A DNA stretch of 64,000 nucleotides from JAQGMJ01 sp036498945 (GTDB lineage: Bacteria; Pseudomonadota; Gammaproteobacteria; Burkholderiales; JAEUOS01). Positions 17,105 to 25,256 of this stretch are shown here, one piece after another. The first letter of the stretch is position 1, and each line of letters begins with the position of its first letter. The DNA is taken from the NCBI GenBank assembly GCA_036498945.1, contig DASYEQ010000015.1:9177-73176 (forward strand), written 5' to 3'. The position numbers and the translations under genes were made by a program. The notes beneath the pieces are model-generated. The model did no database searches. It saw nothing but the letters and a program-made list of their open reading frames with translations, and had not been told where the DNA came from.

Positions 17105-18028
17105 ATGGACATTCTTCTGCAGCAGATCATCAACGGCCTGATCCAGGGCAGCCTCTATGCTGTCGTGGCCCTTGGGTACACCATGGTCTACGGTGTCCTG
17201 GAACTGATCAACTTCGCCCACGGCGACATCGTGATGGTGGGGGCGCTGGTGACCTACACGGTGTTTTCCTTCGCCTCCGCCCACGGCCTGGGCGCGGGGC
17301 CGGCGCTGGCGCTGGCGGTAATCGCCGCGATTGCGGTATGCGCGCCGCTGGGCCTGCTGATCGAGCGCGTCGCCTACCGGCCGCTGCGGCGCGCCCAGCG
17401 CCTGGCGCCCCTGATCACCGCCATCGGTGTTTCCATCCTGGTCGAATATGCCGCCGCCCTGATCTGGAGCAAGCAATACCTTTCACTGCCGGAACTGGTG
17501 AAGCCCACCGAGTTCCAGATCGGCGGCGCCACCACCTCGGACCTGCAAGTAGCCATCGTACTGATCTCGGTGGCGATGATGGCGGGCCTGTTGTGGCTGA
17601 TCAAGTACACGCGCATCGGCAAGGCCATGCGCGCCACCGCGCAAAGCCACGACCTGGCCGGCCTGATGGGGGTCAACGTCGACCAGGTGATCGCCTTCAC
17701 CTTCGTGCTGGGCTCGGCACTGGGCGCGGTGGCGGGCGTGATGCAGATTCTTTACTACGGCATCGGGCACTACCTGATGGGCTTCATGCTGGGCCTGAAG
17801 GCCTTCACGGCGGCGGTGCTGGGCGGCATCGGCAACGTACAGGGCGCGATGCTGGGCGGCCTCCTGCTCGGGTTGATCGAAAGCCTGGCTTCGGGCTATA
17901 TCGGGGATCTGACCGGGGGCGTTTTGGGCAGCAACTATCGTGACGTCTTCGCCTTCCTCGTACTTGTTCTGGTGCTGGTGCTGCGCCCGTCCGGCCTGAT
18001 GGGGCAAAAGACGGGAGACCGCGCTTGA
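17105..18028 (+). CDS. livH: branched-chain amino-acid-type ABC transporter permease (LivH)
   Basis: 307 residues, inner-membrane permease of the LivH/BPD_transp_2 family with about eight hydrophobic helices. The N-terminus LLQQIINGLIQGSLYAVVALGYTMVYGVLELINFAHGD is the family signature. A conserved loop (AVLGGIGNVQGAMLGGLLLGLIES) near residue 240-260 is the ATPase-docking region. First gene of livH-livM-livG-livF; the livM start overlaps its stop. No periplasmic binding protein gene accompanies this cluster, so it must share a receptor encoded elsewhere. Substrates of such systems include branched-chain amino acids, amides, urea and aromatic acids; I cannot narrow it down. Confidence 0.9.
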   Translation: MDILLQQIINGLIQGSLYAVVALGYTMVYGVLELINFAHGDIVMVGALVTYTVFSFASAHGLGAGPALALAVIAAIAVCAPLGLLIERVAYRPLRRAQRLAPLITAIGVSILVEYAAALIWSKQYLSLPELVKPTEFQIGGATTSDLQVAIVLISVAMMAGLLWLIKYTRIGKAMRATAQSHDLAGLMGVNVDQVIAFTFVLGSALGAVAGVMQILYYGIGHYLMGFMLGLKAFTAAVLGGIGNVQGAMLGGLLLGLIESLASGYIGDLTGGVLGSNYRDVFAFLVLVLVLVLRPSGLMGQKTGDRA

Positions 18029-19092
18029 AATTGCGCATGCCCGCCAGCTGGGCCGGGAAACTGGCGGTGTTCGCCGTTCTCGCCGCGTTGCTGGTGGTCC
18101 TGCCTTTCGTCACTGAGTCCCTGGTGGGACGCTCCTGGGTACGGGTGATCGACGGCGCCCTGCTGTTCTCGATGCTGGCCATCGGCCTGAACGTGGTGGT
18201 GGGCTACGCCGGCCTGCTGGACCTCGGCTTCATCGCCTTTTTCGGCATCGGCGCCTATACCTACGCCCTGCTCGCCTCGCCGCAATTCGGGTTGCATTGG
18301 CCAGTCTGGGTGCTGATGCCCCTGGGCGCGATGGTGGCCGGCCTGTTCGGCGTGATCCTCGGCGCCCCCACGCTGCGCCTGCGCGGCGACTACCTGGCGA
18401 TCGTGACTTTAGGCTTCGGCGAGATCATCCGCATTTTCATGGTCAACCTGAACCGCCCGTTCAACCTCACCAACGGCCCGCAGGGCATCACCCTGATCGA
18501 CCCGATCCGCCTCGGCGGCTTCGACCTCTCCAAGACCGTCAACGTGCTCGGCGTGCAGGTGGCGGCGGTGCACAGCTATTACTTCCTGTTCCTGCTGTGC
18601 GTGATCGCCTCGATGATTCTCTCCAGCCGGCTGGAGAATTCGCGCATCGGCCGCGCCTGGATCGCCATCCGCGAGGATGAAATCGCCGCCAAGGCAATGG
18701 GCATCAACACGCGCAACATCAAGCTGCTCGCCTTTGCCATGGGCGCCTCCTTCGGCGGTGTCTCCGGCACGCTGTTCGCCTCCTTCCAGGGTTTCGTCAG
18801 CCCGGAAAGCTTCAAGCTGATGGATTCGATCATGGTCGTCTGCATGGTGGTGCTGGGCGGGATGGGGCATGTGCCCGGGGTGGTGCTGGGCGCCATCCTG
18901 CTGACCGCCCTGCCCGAGGGGCTGCGCTATGTGCAGCCGCTGCAGATGAACCTGTTCGGCAAGGTATACATCGACCCTGCCGACCTGCGCATGCTGCTGT
19001 TCGGCCTGGCATTGGTGCTGATGATGCGCTTCCGCCCGCAGGGTCTGTGGCCTTCGGCGCGGCGCGAGCATGAATTGAAGGGCGAGGCATGA
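18025..19092 (+). CDS. livM: branched-chain amino-acid-type ABC transporter permease (LivM)
   Basis: 355 residues, partner of LivH in the membrane channel. The TTG at 18025 is taken as start: it overlaps the livH stop (TTGA) and has GGGAG seven bases before it. An ATG lies four codons in. About nine to ten hydrophobic helices are visible; NVVVGYAGLLDLGFIAFFGIGAYTYAL (around 55-80) and the loop VLGGMGHVPGVVLGAILLTALPEGLRY are characteristic of LivM. The last 25 residues are charged and cytoplasmic. The stop overlaps the livG start by 4 bp. Confidence 0.92.
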   Translation: MKLRMPASWAGKLAVFAVLAALLVVLPFVTESLVGRSWVRVIDGALLFSMLAIGLNVVVGYAGLLDLGFIAFFGIGAYTYALLASPQFGLHWPVWVLMPLGAMVAGLFGVILGAPTLRLRGDYLAIVTLGFGEIIRIFMVNLNRPFNLTNGPQGITLIDPIRLGGFDLSKTVNVLGVQVAAVHSYYFLFLLCVIASMILSSRLENSRIGRAWIAIREDEIAAKAMGINTRNIKLLAFAMGASFGGVSGTLFASFQGFVSPESFKLMDSIMVVCMVVLGGMGHVPGVVLGAILLTALPEGLRYVQPLQMNLFGKVYIDPADLRMLLFGLALVLMMRFRPQGLWPSARREHELKGEA

Positions 19093-19868
19093 GCGCGCTC
19101 TTGCACGCGCAGGGCGTGGTGAAGCGCTTCGGCGGCCTGACCGCGCTCTCGGATGTTTCGCTCGACGTCAATCGCGGCGAGATCTTCGGCCTGATCGGCC
19201 CCAACGGCGCCGGTAAGACGACGTTTTTCAACGTGCTCACCGGCCTTTACGCCGCTGACGAGGGCGAGGTGACTTTCGACGGCGGCAGGCTGTCGGCCGC
19301 GCCGCACCAGGCTGCGGCCGCCGGCATCTCACGGACCTTCCAGAACATCCGCCTGTTCGCCAACATGAGCGCGCTGGAAAACGTGATGGTCGGGCGCCAC
19401 GTGCGTACCCGCGCCGGGGTCTGGGGTGCGGTGCTTCGTACCAAGGCTGCGCGCGCCGAAGAAGCCGCCATCCGCAAGCGCGCCGCTGAATTGCTGGAAT
19501 ACACCGGGCTTGCCCGCCGCATGCACGAGACCGCCGCCCACCTTGCCTACGGCGAACAGCGCCGCCTGGAAATCGCCCGGGCGCTGGCCACCGATCCCAA
19601 GCTGCTGGCGCTGGACGAACCCGCCGCCGGCATGAATGCCACCGAGACTGCCGGCCTGAAGCAACTGATCGAACGCATCCGCGCCGACGGCGTGACGGTG
19701 CTGTTGATCGAGCACGACGTCAAGCTGGTGATGGGCCTGTGCGACCGCGTTGCAGTACTCGACTACGGCCAGAAAATCGCCGACGGCGCGCCGGCGCAGG
19801 TGCAAAAAGATGCGGCGGTGATCAAGGCCTACCTGGGCGGCGGCGCAGAGGCAGCCCATGCTCCTTGA
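19089..19868 (+). CDS. livG: branched-chain amino-acid-type ABC transporter ATPase (LivG)
   Basis: 259 residues, one of two ATPases of the liv system. Walker A is GPNGAGKTT (residues 37-45), the Q-loop lies near RTFQNIRLF, the signature is LAYGEQRRLE, Walker B LLALDEPAAGM, and the H-loop is LIEHDVKLVM. The C-terminal extension after the H-loop (YGQKIADGAPAQVQKDAAVIKAYLG) is the LivG-type tail. It overlaps livM by 4 bp and livF by 11 bp. Confidence 0.93.
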   Translation: MSALLHAQGVVKRFGGLTALSDVSLDVNRGEIFGLIGPNGAGKTTFFNVLTGLYAADEGEVTFDGGRLSAAPHQAAAAGISRTFQNIRLFANMSALENVMVGRHVRTRAGVWGAVLRTKAARAEEAAIRKRAAELLEYTGLARRMHETAAHLAYGEQRRLEIARALATDPKLLALDEPAAGMNATETAGLKQLIERIRADGVTVLLIEHDVKLVMGLCDRVAVLDYGQKIADGAPAQVQKDAAVIKAYLGGGAEAAHAP

Positions 19869-20562
19869 AGCCTCCGGCCTCGCCGTCGCTTATGGCGGCA
19901 TCCGCGCCGTCAAGGGAATCGACCTGGCGGTAGACAGCGGCGAACTGGTGGCCCTGATCGGCGCCAACGGCGCCGGCAAGACCACCACCCTGAAGGCGCT
20001 CGCCGGCATGCTGCCCTGGAGCGGCGGCGCCGGCAGCTTCGACGGCAAGCCGCTGCACAGCCTGCCGCTGCACCAGCGCGTGCGCCAGGGCCTGGTGCTG
20101 GTGCCGGAAGGCCGCGGCGTATTCGCCCGCCTGAGCATCGCCGAAAACCTCGACATGGGCGCCTACGCGCGCAAGGACGGCGACATCAATGCCGATATCG
20201 AGCGCATGTACAGCCTGTTCCCGCGCCTGAAAGACCGGCGCACGCAACTGGCTGGCACCCTTTCCGGCGGCGAGCAGCAGATGCTGGCGATGGCCCGCGC
20301 CCTGATGGCACGCCCGCGTCTCTTGATGCTCGATGAACCCAGCATGGGCCTGGCGCCGATGGTGGTGGAACTGATCTTCAAGACCATCCGTGACGTATCG
20401 CAGCAAGGCGTCACCATCCTGCTGGTGGAACAGAACGCGCGCCTGGCGCTGACCGTGAGCCAGCGCGCCTATGTGATGGAAAGCGGACTGGTAACTCTCG
20501 CCGGCAAGGCTTCCGAGTTGCTGAACGACGAGAAGGTGCGCGCCGCGTACCTGGGTGAATAA
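19858..20562 (+). CDS. livF: branched-chain amino-acid-type ABC transporter ATPase (LivF)
   Basis: 234 residues, the second ATPase of the complex. Walker A GANGAGKTT, signature LSGGEQQML, Walker B LLMLDEPSMGLAP and H-loop LLVEQNARLAL are all intact; EGRGVFARLSIAENLDMG is the usual LivF middle segment. Its start lies inside the last codons of livG (11-bp overlap), so translation is probably coupled. Last gene of the cluster; the LysR gene begins 16 bp later and may be read through. Confidence 0.93.
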   Translation: MLLEASGLAVAYGGIRAVKGIDLAVDSGELVALIGANGAGKTTTLKALAGMLPWSGGAGSFDGKPLHSLPLHQRVRQGLVLVPEGRGVFARLSIAENLDMGAYARKDGDINADIERMYSLFPRLKDRRTQLAGTLSGGEQQMLAMARALMARPRLLMLDEPSMGLAPMVVELIFKTIRDVSQQGVTILLVEQNARLALTVSQRAYVMESGLVTLAGKASELLNDEKVRAAYLGE

Positions 20563-20578
20563 AGGTGCGCGCCCGGCC

Positions 20579-21469
20579 ATGAATCTCTCGCGCATCGACC
20601 TGGTTTCCCTGCGCCTGTTCGTCACGGTAGCCAGCACCGGCAGCATCTCCAAAGGCGCCGCGCGTTCACACCTGGCGCTGGCGGCGGCGAGCAAGCGCAT
20701 TGCCGAACTGGAAGACGCGGCGCAGGCGCGCCTGTTTTACCGCCACCCCAAGGGCGTGGAACTGACGCCAGCTGGCCATGCCATGCTGCATCACGCGCAA
20801 TCGCTGCTGGTGGGGCTGGAGCGCATGGCGGGCGAGCTGGCGGACTTTGCCGGCGGCGTACGCGGCCACGTGCGCATCTGGGCCAACACTTCGGTGGTGA
20901 CGCAGTTTCTGCCCGAGCAACTGGCTGAATTTTCCGCCGCTCACCCGCACATCAAGATCGACCTTGAAGAGCAGATGAGCAACGACACGGTGCGCGCGCT
21001 GATCGAGGGCCGGGCCGACGTCGGCATCTTCGCGGGTAACGTCCCTGCGCATGGCCTGGAAACCCGGGTCTACCAGCAGGACAACCTGGTGCTGATCACG
21101 CCGAAAAAGCATCCCCTGGCGCGGCGCAAGTCGGTGGCTTTCGATGACGCGCGTACCTACGACTTCGTCGGCCTGCACCAGACCGCCTCCATCGCTGCAC
21201 TGCTGGCCGAGGCCAGCGCCGCTGGGGCGCCGATGCGCACGCGCGTGCAGGTGAAAAGCTTCGACGCCATGTGCCGCATGATCGCCGTGGGTCTTGGCGT
21301 GGGCGTGCTGCCGGCAGCGGCGGCGGCGCCGCACATGCGCTCGATGGGCCTTACCAGCATTCCGCTCACCGACACCTGGGCGCGGCGCAAGCTGCTGCTG
21401 GGCGTGCGCTCGGTCGCGGCCTTGTCGGCGCCGGCGCGCGCGCTGTTCGACGCCCTGCTCGAACGCTGA
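20579..21469 (+). CDS. LysR-family transcriptional regulator
   Basis: 296 residues. An N-terminal winged HTH (LRLFVTVASTGSISKGAARSHLALAAASKRIAELEDAAQARLFYR, about 8-52) is followed by a substrate-binding domain beginning GGVRGHVRIWANTSVVTQFLPEQLAEFSAAHPHIKIDLEE. A GTG 24 bp upstream is in frame, but it overlaps the livF stop; the ATG at 20579 gives the normal LysR N-terminus. Placed between livF and a CoA-transferase/lyase/receptor unit on the same strand, it most likely senses the acid used by that unit. Its own activation site is not visible. Confidence 0.9.
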   Translation: MNLSRIDLVSLRLFVTVASTGSISKGAARSHLALAAASKRIAELEDAAQARLFYRHPKGVELTPAGHAMLHHAQSLLVGLERMAGELADFAGGVRGHVRIWANTSVVTQFLPEQLAEFSAAHPHIKIDLEEQMSNDTVRALIEGRADVGIFAGNVPAHGLETRVYQQDNLVLITPKKHPLARRKSVAFDDARTYDFVGLHQTASIAALLAEASAAGAPMRTRVQVKSFDAMCRMIAVGLGVGVLPAAAAAPHMRSMGLTSIPLTDTWARRKLLLGVRSVAALSAPARALFDALLER

Positions 21470-21551
21470 GGCCTGCCCTTCGCGGATCGCGAAGGGGCGC
21501 TTCACCAATGACGCATTTTCGTCGTCCGCAGTGGCGGGCATCCTGCGCACC

Positions 21552-22772
21552 ATGCAGGAAACCGCCTCTTCATCCGCCTCCCCGCTCCCCCTGGCTGGGC
21601 TCAAGGTACTCGAACTCGGGCAACTGATCGCCGGCCCCTTCGCCGCGCGCACCCTGGCCGACTTCGGCGCCGAAGTCATCAAAATCGAGCCGCCCGGCGC
21701 CGGCGACCCGTTGCGCAAATGGCGCATGCTGCGCGACGGCACCTCCGCGTGGTGGCACGCGCAGTCGCGCAACAAGCAGTCGGTGGCGCTCGACCTGCGC
21801 AAGCCCGAGGGCCAGGCGCTGGCGCGCGAACTGGCGCTGGCGGCCGACGTGCTGATCGAGAATTTCCGCCCCGGCACTCTCGAGGGCTGGGGCATGGGCT
21901 ACGAGGAATTGTCGCGCGACAAGCCGGGCCTGATCATGCTGCGCATCTCCGGCTACGGCCAGAGCGGTCCCTATCGCGACCGCCCGGGCTTCGGCGTCAT
22001 CGGCGAAGCGATGGGCGGCCTGCGGCACCTTACCGGCGAGCCGGGGCGCGTGCCGGTACGCGTCGGCGTTTCCATCGGCGACACGCTGGCGGGCCTGCAT
22101 GGCGTGATCGGCGTGCTCACCGCCCTGCACCACCGCCAGGCCAATGGCGGCCGCGGCCAGGTGGTGGACGTAGCGCTGTACGAATCGGTGTTCAACGTGA
22201 TGGAGTCGCTGATTCCCGAATACAGCGCCTTCGGTGCCGTGCGTGAAGCCGCCGGCAGCGCCCTGCCCGGCATCGCGCCCTCCAACGCCTATCGCTGCGC
22301 CGATGGCGGCTACGCGCTGATCGCCGGCAACGGCGACAGCATCTTCAAGCGCCTGATGCGCCTGATCGGACGCAACGATCTCGGCGACGATCCCGCGCTG
22401 GCGCAAAACGACGGGCGTGTCGCCCACGTCGATAAAATCGATATCGCCATCGGCATCTGGACGTCCACCCTGCCGTTGGACGAGGTGTTGAAGCAGCTCG
22501 ACGAGGCCAAGGTACCGGCCGGCCGCGTCTACACCGCCGCCGACATCGCGCACGATCCGCACTACGCAGCGCGCGGCATGATCCAGCGCCAGCAGACCTT
22601 CGACGGCCACGAACTCGACGTGCCCGGCATCGTGCCCAAGCTCTCCGCCACCCCCGGGCGCATCGCCACGCGCGCGCCCACGCTGGGCGAGCAAACCGAA
22701 AGCGCGCTCGCCGCCATCGGCGTCGACGCCGCGCGCGCCGCGCAACTGCGCGCCGCAGGAGTCATCGCATGA
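21552..22772 (+). CDS. CaiB/BaiF family III CoA-transferase
   Basis: 406 residues. The start ATG at 21552 opens directly onto the family N-terminus (PLAGLKVLELGQLIAGPFAARTLADFGAEVIKIE); the open frame upstream belongs to the LysR region. VGVSIGDTLAGLHGVIG holds Asp177 at the catalytic position, and LIENFRPGTLEGWGMGYE plus LRISGYGQSGPYRDRPGFG are typical of succinyl-CoA- or malate-type transferases. The stop overlaps the lyase gene by 4 bp. The likely role is activation of a dicarboxylic or hydroxy acid to its CoA ester, which the lyase then splits. Confidence 0.92.
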   Translation: MQETASSSASPLPLAGLKVLELGQLIAGPFAARTLADFGAEVIKIEPPGAGDPLRKWRMLRDGTSAWWHAQSRNKQSVALDLRKPEGQALARELALAADVLIENFRPGTLEGWGMGYEELSRDKPGLIMLRISGYGQSGPYRDRPGFGVIGEAMGGLRHLTGEPGRVPVRVGVSIGDTLAGLHGVIGVLTALHHRQANGGRGQVVDVALYESVFNVMESLIPEYSAFGAVREAAGSALPGIAPSNAYRCADGGYALIAGNGDSIFKRLMRLIGRNDLGDDPALAQNDGRVAHVDKIDIAIGIWTSTLPLDEVLKQLDEAKVPAGRVYTAADIAHDPHYAARGMIQRQQTFDGHELDVPGIVPKLSATPGRIATRAPTLGEQTESALAAIGVDAARAAQLRAAGVIA

Positions 22773-23737
22773 ACCCCCAGCACCGCCGCATCTACATGCA
22801 GGAAGTCGCCACCCGCGACGGCTTCCAGATTGAGCCGGCTTTCATTCCCACCGACGACAAGATCGCGCTGATCGACGCGCTTTCGCAAGCCGGCTACGCC
22901 AAGATCGAGGTCACCTCCTTCACCTCGGCCGCCGCGATTCCGGCGCTGCGCGATGCCGACGAGGTGATGCAGCGCATTACGCGCGTTCCCGGCGTCGTCT
23001 ACACCGTGCTGGTGCCGAATGCGCGCGGCGCGGAGCGGGCGATGGCGGCGCACGCCGACGAATTCAACCTCGTCATGTCGGTGAGCGAGACGCACAACCT
23101 CTCCAACCTGCGCATGACGCGCGAGCAGTCCTTCCGCGGCCTGGCGCAGGTGATCGAAGCCACGCGCGGCACCAGCGTGGCGATCAACGTCTCGCTTTCC
23201 ACCAGCTTCGGCTGTCCGATGGAAGGCACGGTGGCATACAGCGAAGTGCTGCGCTGGGCGGCACGTTTTGCCGATCTTGACGTGCGCGGCATCACCCTGT
23301 GCGACACCACCGGCATGGCGCACCCTGGCGCGGCGCACGACCTCACTGCCAGCTTCAAGGCGCGCTTTCCGCATCTCGAACTCACCCTGCATTTTCATAA
23401 CACCCGCGGCATGGGCGGAGCCAACGTGCTGACCGCGATCGAGGCCGGCGCCGACCGCTTCGACGCCTCGCTCGGCGGCCTCGGCGGCTGCCCCTATGCA
23501 CCCGGCGCCACCGGCAACATCTGCACCGAAGATACCGCGCACATGCTCGATGCCGTCGGCTACGACACCGGCCTGAACCTGGACCGGGTGATTGCCGCGG
23601 CGCGCCGCCTGCCCGCGATGCTCGGCCACGACATTGCCGGCCAGGTGGCCAAGGCCGGGCTGATCACAGAGCGTCATCAACCGCCTACCGATTTCGAAGC
23701 CATCCGCGAGCGCGCCCTGGCGCGCGATGCCCGTTAA
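22769..23737 (+). CDS. hydroxymethylglutaryl-CoA lyase-like enzyme (HMGL/DRE-TIM)
   Basis: 322 residues, TIM-barrel lyase. Catalytic features of HMG-CoA lyase are present: ATRDGFQ with Arg16-Asp17, the metal ligands in LHFHNTRG (His208, His210) and the Cys of the flexible loop GGLGGCPYAPGATGN (Cys241). HMG-CoA lyase splits 3-hydroxy-3-methylglutaryl-CoA to acetyl-CoA and acetoacetate; close relatives split other 3-hydroxyacyl-CoAs such as citramalyl-CoA, and sequence alone does not separate them. Coupled to the CoA-transferase by a 4-bp overlap and followed by a Bug receptor. Confidence 0.9.
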   Translation: MNPQHRRIYMQEVATRDGFQIEPAFIPTDDKIALIDALSQAGYAKIEVTSFTSAAAIPALRDADEVMQRITRVPGVVYTVLVPNARGAERAMAAHADEFNLVMSVSETHNLSNLRMTREQSFRGLAQVIEATRGTSVAINVSLSTSFGCPMEGTVAYSEVLRWAARFADLDVRGITLCDTTGMAHPGAAHDLTASFKARFPHLELTLHFHNTRGMGGANVLTAIEAGADRFDASLGGLGGCPYAPGATGNICTEDTAHMLDAVGYDTGLNLDRVIAAARRLPAMLGHDIAGQVAKAGLITERHQPPTDFEAIRERALARDAR

Positions 23738-23788
23738 CGTTTTCTTTCCCGGCCCTTCGGCCATACGACCAAAAAACAGGAGACTGTC

Positions 23789-24757
23789 GTGAACCTCAAG
23801 CCCCTCTGCGGCCTGCTCGCCGCTTTTGCTTTCGCCCATCCCGCCTTCGCGGCCGACGCGTATCCCTCGCACCCGATCACCATGATCGTGCCGACCGCGC
23901 CCGGCGGCACCACCGACATCGCCGCGCGCCTGGTCGGGGACCCGCTCGCCAAGGCGCTCGGCCAGGCCATCGTGATCGACAACCGCCCGGGCGCGGCCGG
24001 CAACATCGGCACCCAGCTGGTGGCGCGCGCGAAGAACGACGGCTATACCCTGCTGATGCAGTATTCTGGCTATCACGTCGGCAACCCGGCGCTGTTCTCG
24101 CACTTGCCGTGGCACCCAATCAATGACTTCGCGCCGGTCGCCGACGTGATCTCGGCGCCGCAAGTGGTGGCCGTTCCCGCCACCCTGCCGGTGAAAACCC
24201 TGAAGGACCTGGTGGGACTGGCGAAGACCCGCAAGGACAAGCTCAACTATGCCTCTTCCGGCAACGGCTCGATCCAGCACATTGCTGGTGAAATGCTGGC
24301 GCAGATCGCCGGTGCACCCATGGTCCATGTACCGTACAAGGGCACCGGCCCGGCGATGACCGATCTTCTCGCCGGCACGGTGGACATGTTCATCACCACC
24401 CCGCCGCCGCTGGTGGGCTACATCAACAACGGCAAGCTGAAGGGCCTGGCGGTGACCGGGCGCAAGCGCCTGGATTCGCTGCCCAGCGTGCCGACTTCGG
24501 CGGAAGCCGGCTATCCCTCGTTCCAGGTCGAGTCGTGGTTCGGTGTGCTGGCGCCTGCGGGCACGCCGCCGGAGATCGTCAATCGCCTGTCGTCGGAGAT
24601 CAAGAAGATCGTCGAGTCGGACAGCTTCCGCAAGAAGGCGATTGAGCAAGGCGCCGAATCGACCTACATGAACCCGCCTGAATTCACCCAGTACATCAAG
24701 ACCGAACTGGTGAAGTGGGACAAGGTGATCAAGGCCGCGCACATCTCGCTGGACTGA
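23789..24757 (+). CDS. Bug-family periplasmic solute receptor (tripartite tricarboxylate transporter type)
   Basis: 322 residues with a Sec signal peptide (LLAAFAFAHPAFA, cleavage before ADAYPSHPI). The mature N-terminus PITMIVPTAPGGTTDIAARLVGDPLAKALGQAIVIDNRPGAAGNIG is the Bug signature, and YTLLMQ and DKLNYASSGNGSIQHIAGEMLAQIAG are typical ligand-pocket segments. GTG start with AGGAG nearby. Bug receptors usually bind carboxylates; none of the TctA/TctB membrane genes is in the window. Co-oriented with the CoA-transferase and lyase, so it probably delivers their substrate. Confidence 0.92.
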   Translation: MNLKPLCGLLAAFAFAHPAFAADAYPSHPITMIVPTAPGGTTDIAARLVGDPLAKALGQAIVIDNRPGAAGNIGTQLVARAKNDGYTLLMQYSGYHVGNPALFSHLPWHPINDFAPVADVISAPQVVAVPATLPVKTLKDLVGLAKTRKDKLNYASSGNGSIQHIAGEMLAQIAGAPMVHVPYKGTGPAMTDLLAGTVDMFITTPPPLVGYINNGKLKGLAVTGRKRLDSLPSVPTSAEAGYPSFQVESWFGVLAPAGTPPEIVNRLSSEIKKIVESDSFRKKAIEQGAESTYMNPPEFTQYIKTELVKWDKVIKAAHISLD

Positions 24758-24791
24758 CGCCGCCGGACTGCCCTCGGGCGACTCTCCGCGA

Positions 24792-24821
24792 AAACGCCGC
24801 CCCTCAACCCGGGCGGCGTTT
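24792..24821. terminator. hairpin between convergent Bug and MaoC genes
   Basis: AAACGCCGCCC (24792-24802) pairs with GGGCGGCGTTT (24811-24821). The right arm lies inside the last codons of the MaoC gene. The flanking T run is only three long, so termination strength is uncertain. Confidence 0.5.
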
Positions 24822-25256
24822 GACTACCAGGTTGCCCACCGAGACCTGCACTGCTTCATTGTGCTGGTTGCAGGTCGTGGTCCGTACCTTGACCATGCCC
24901 TGCTCGGGGCGTGATCTCGACGGCCGCACTTCCAGCACCTCGATTTCGACGTGCAATTCGTCGCCCGGGCGTACCGGCTTGGGCCAGAGCATTTCGTCAA
25001 AGCCCGCGCCGATGATGCCGCCGGCCGGCTTGAAATCACTGGCCACCAAAAGCCGCATGGTGACCGCAGCCGTATGCCAGCCGCTGGCCGCCAGGCCACG
25101 AAACAATGTGTCCTTCGCAGCATTCTCGTCGAGATGAAACGGCTGCGGATCGAACTCCGCCGCGAAACTCTTGACACGCTCAGCCTCGATCTTCAGGTGC
25201 AGGGAGCCACCATATTTCTGCCCCGGCGCGCAATCTTCCAGGTAGTGCACGTTCAT
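24804..25256 (-). CDS. MaoC-like (R)-hydratase / acyl dehydratase
   Basis: 150 residues, single hot-dog fold. Hydratase motif 2 is visible as EFDPQPFHLDENAAKDTLFRGLAASGWHTA, with the catalytic Asp/His pair five residues apart, and the later strands carry PGDELHVEIEVLEVRPSRSRP. Such enzymes hydrate enoyl-CoA or dehydrate hydroxyacyl-CoA. The start at 25256 has GGAGGAG eight bases upstream and overlaps the MATE stop (ATGA), so it is co-translated with the exporter; why these two are paired is unclear. It converges on the CaiB-HMGL-Bug unit and could belong functionally to it. Confidence 0.87.
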   Translation of the reverse strand: MNVHYLEDCAPGQKYGGSLHLKIEAERVKSFAAEFDPQPFHLDENAAKDTLFRGLAASGWHTAAVTMRLLVASDFKPAGGIIGAGFDEMLWPKPVRPGDELHVEIEVLEVRPSRSRPEQGMVKVRTTTCNQHNEAVQVSVGNLVVKRRPG

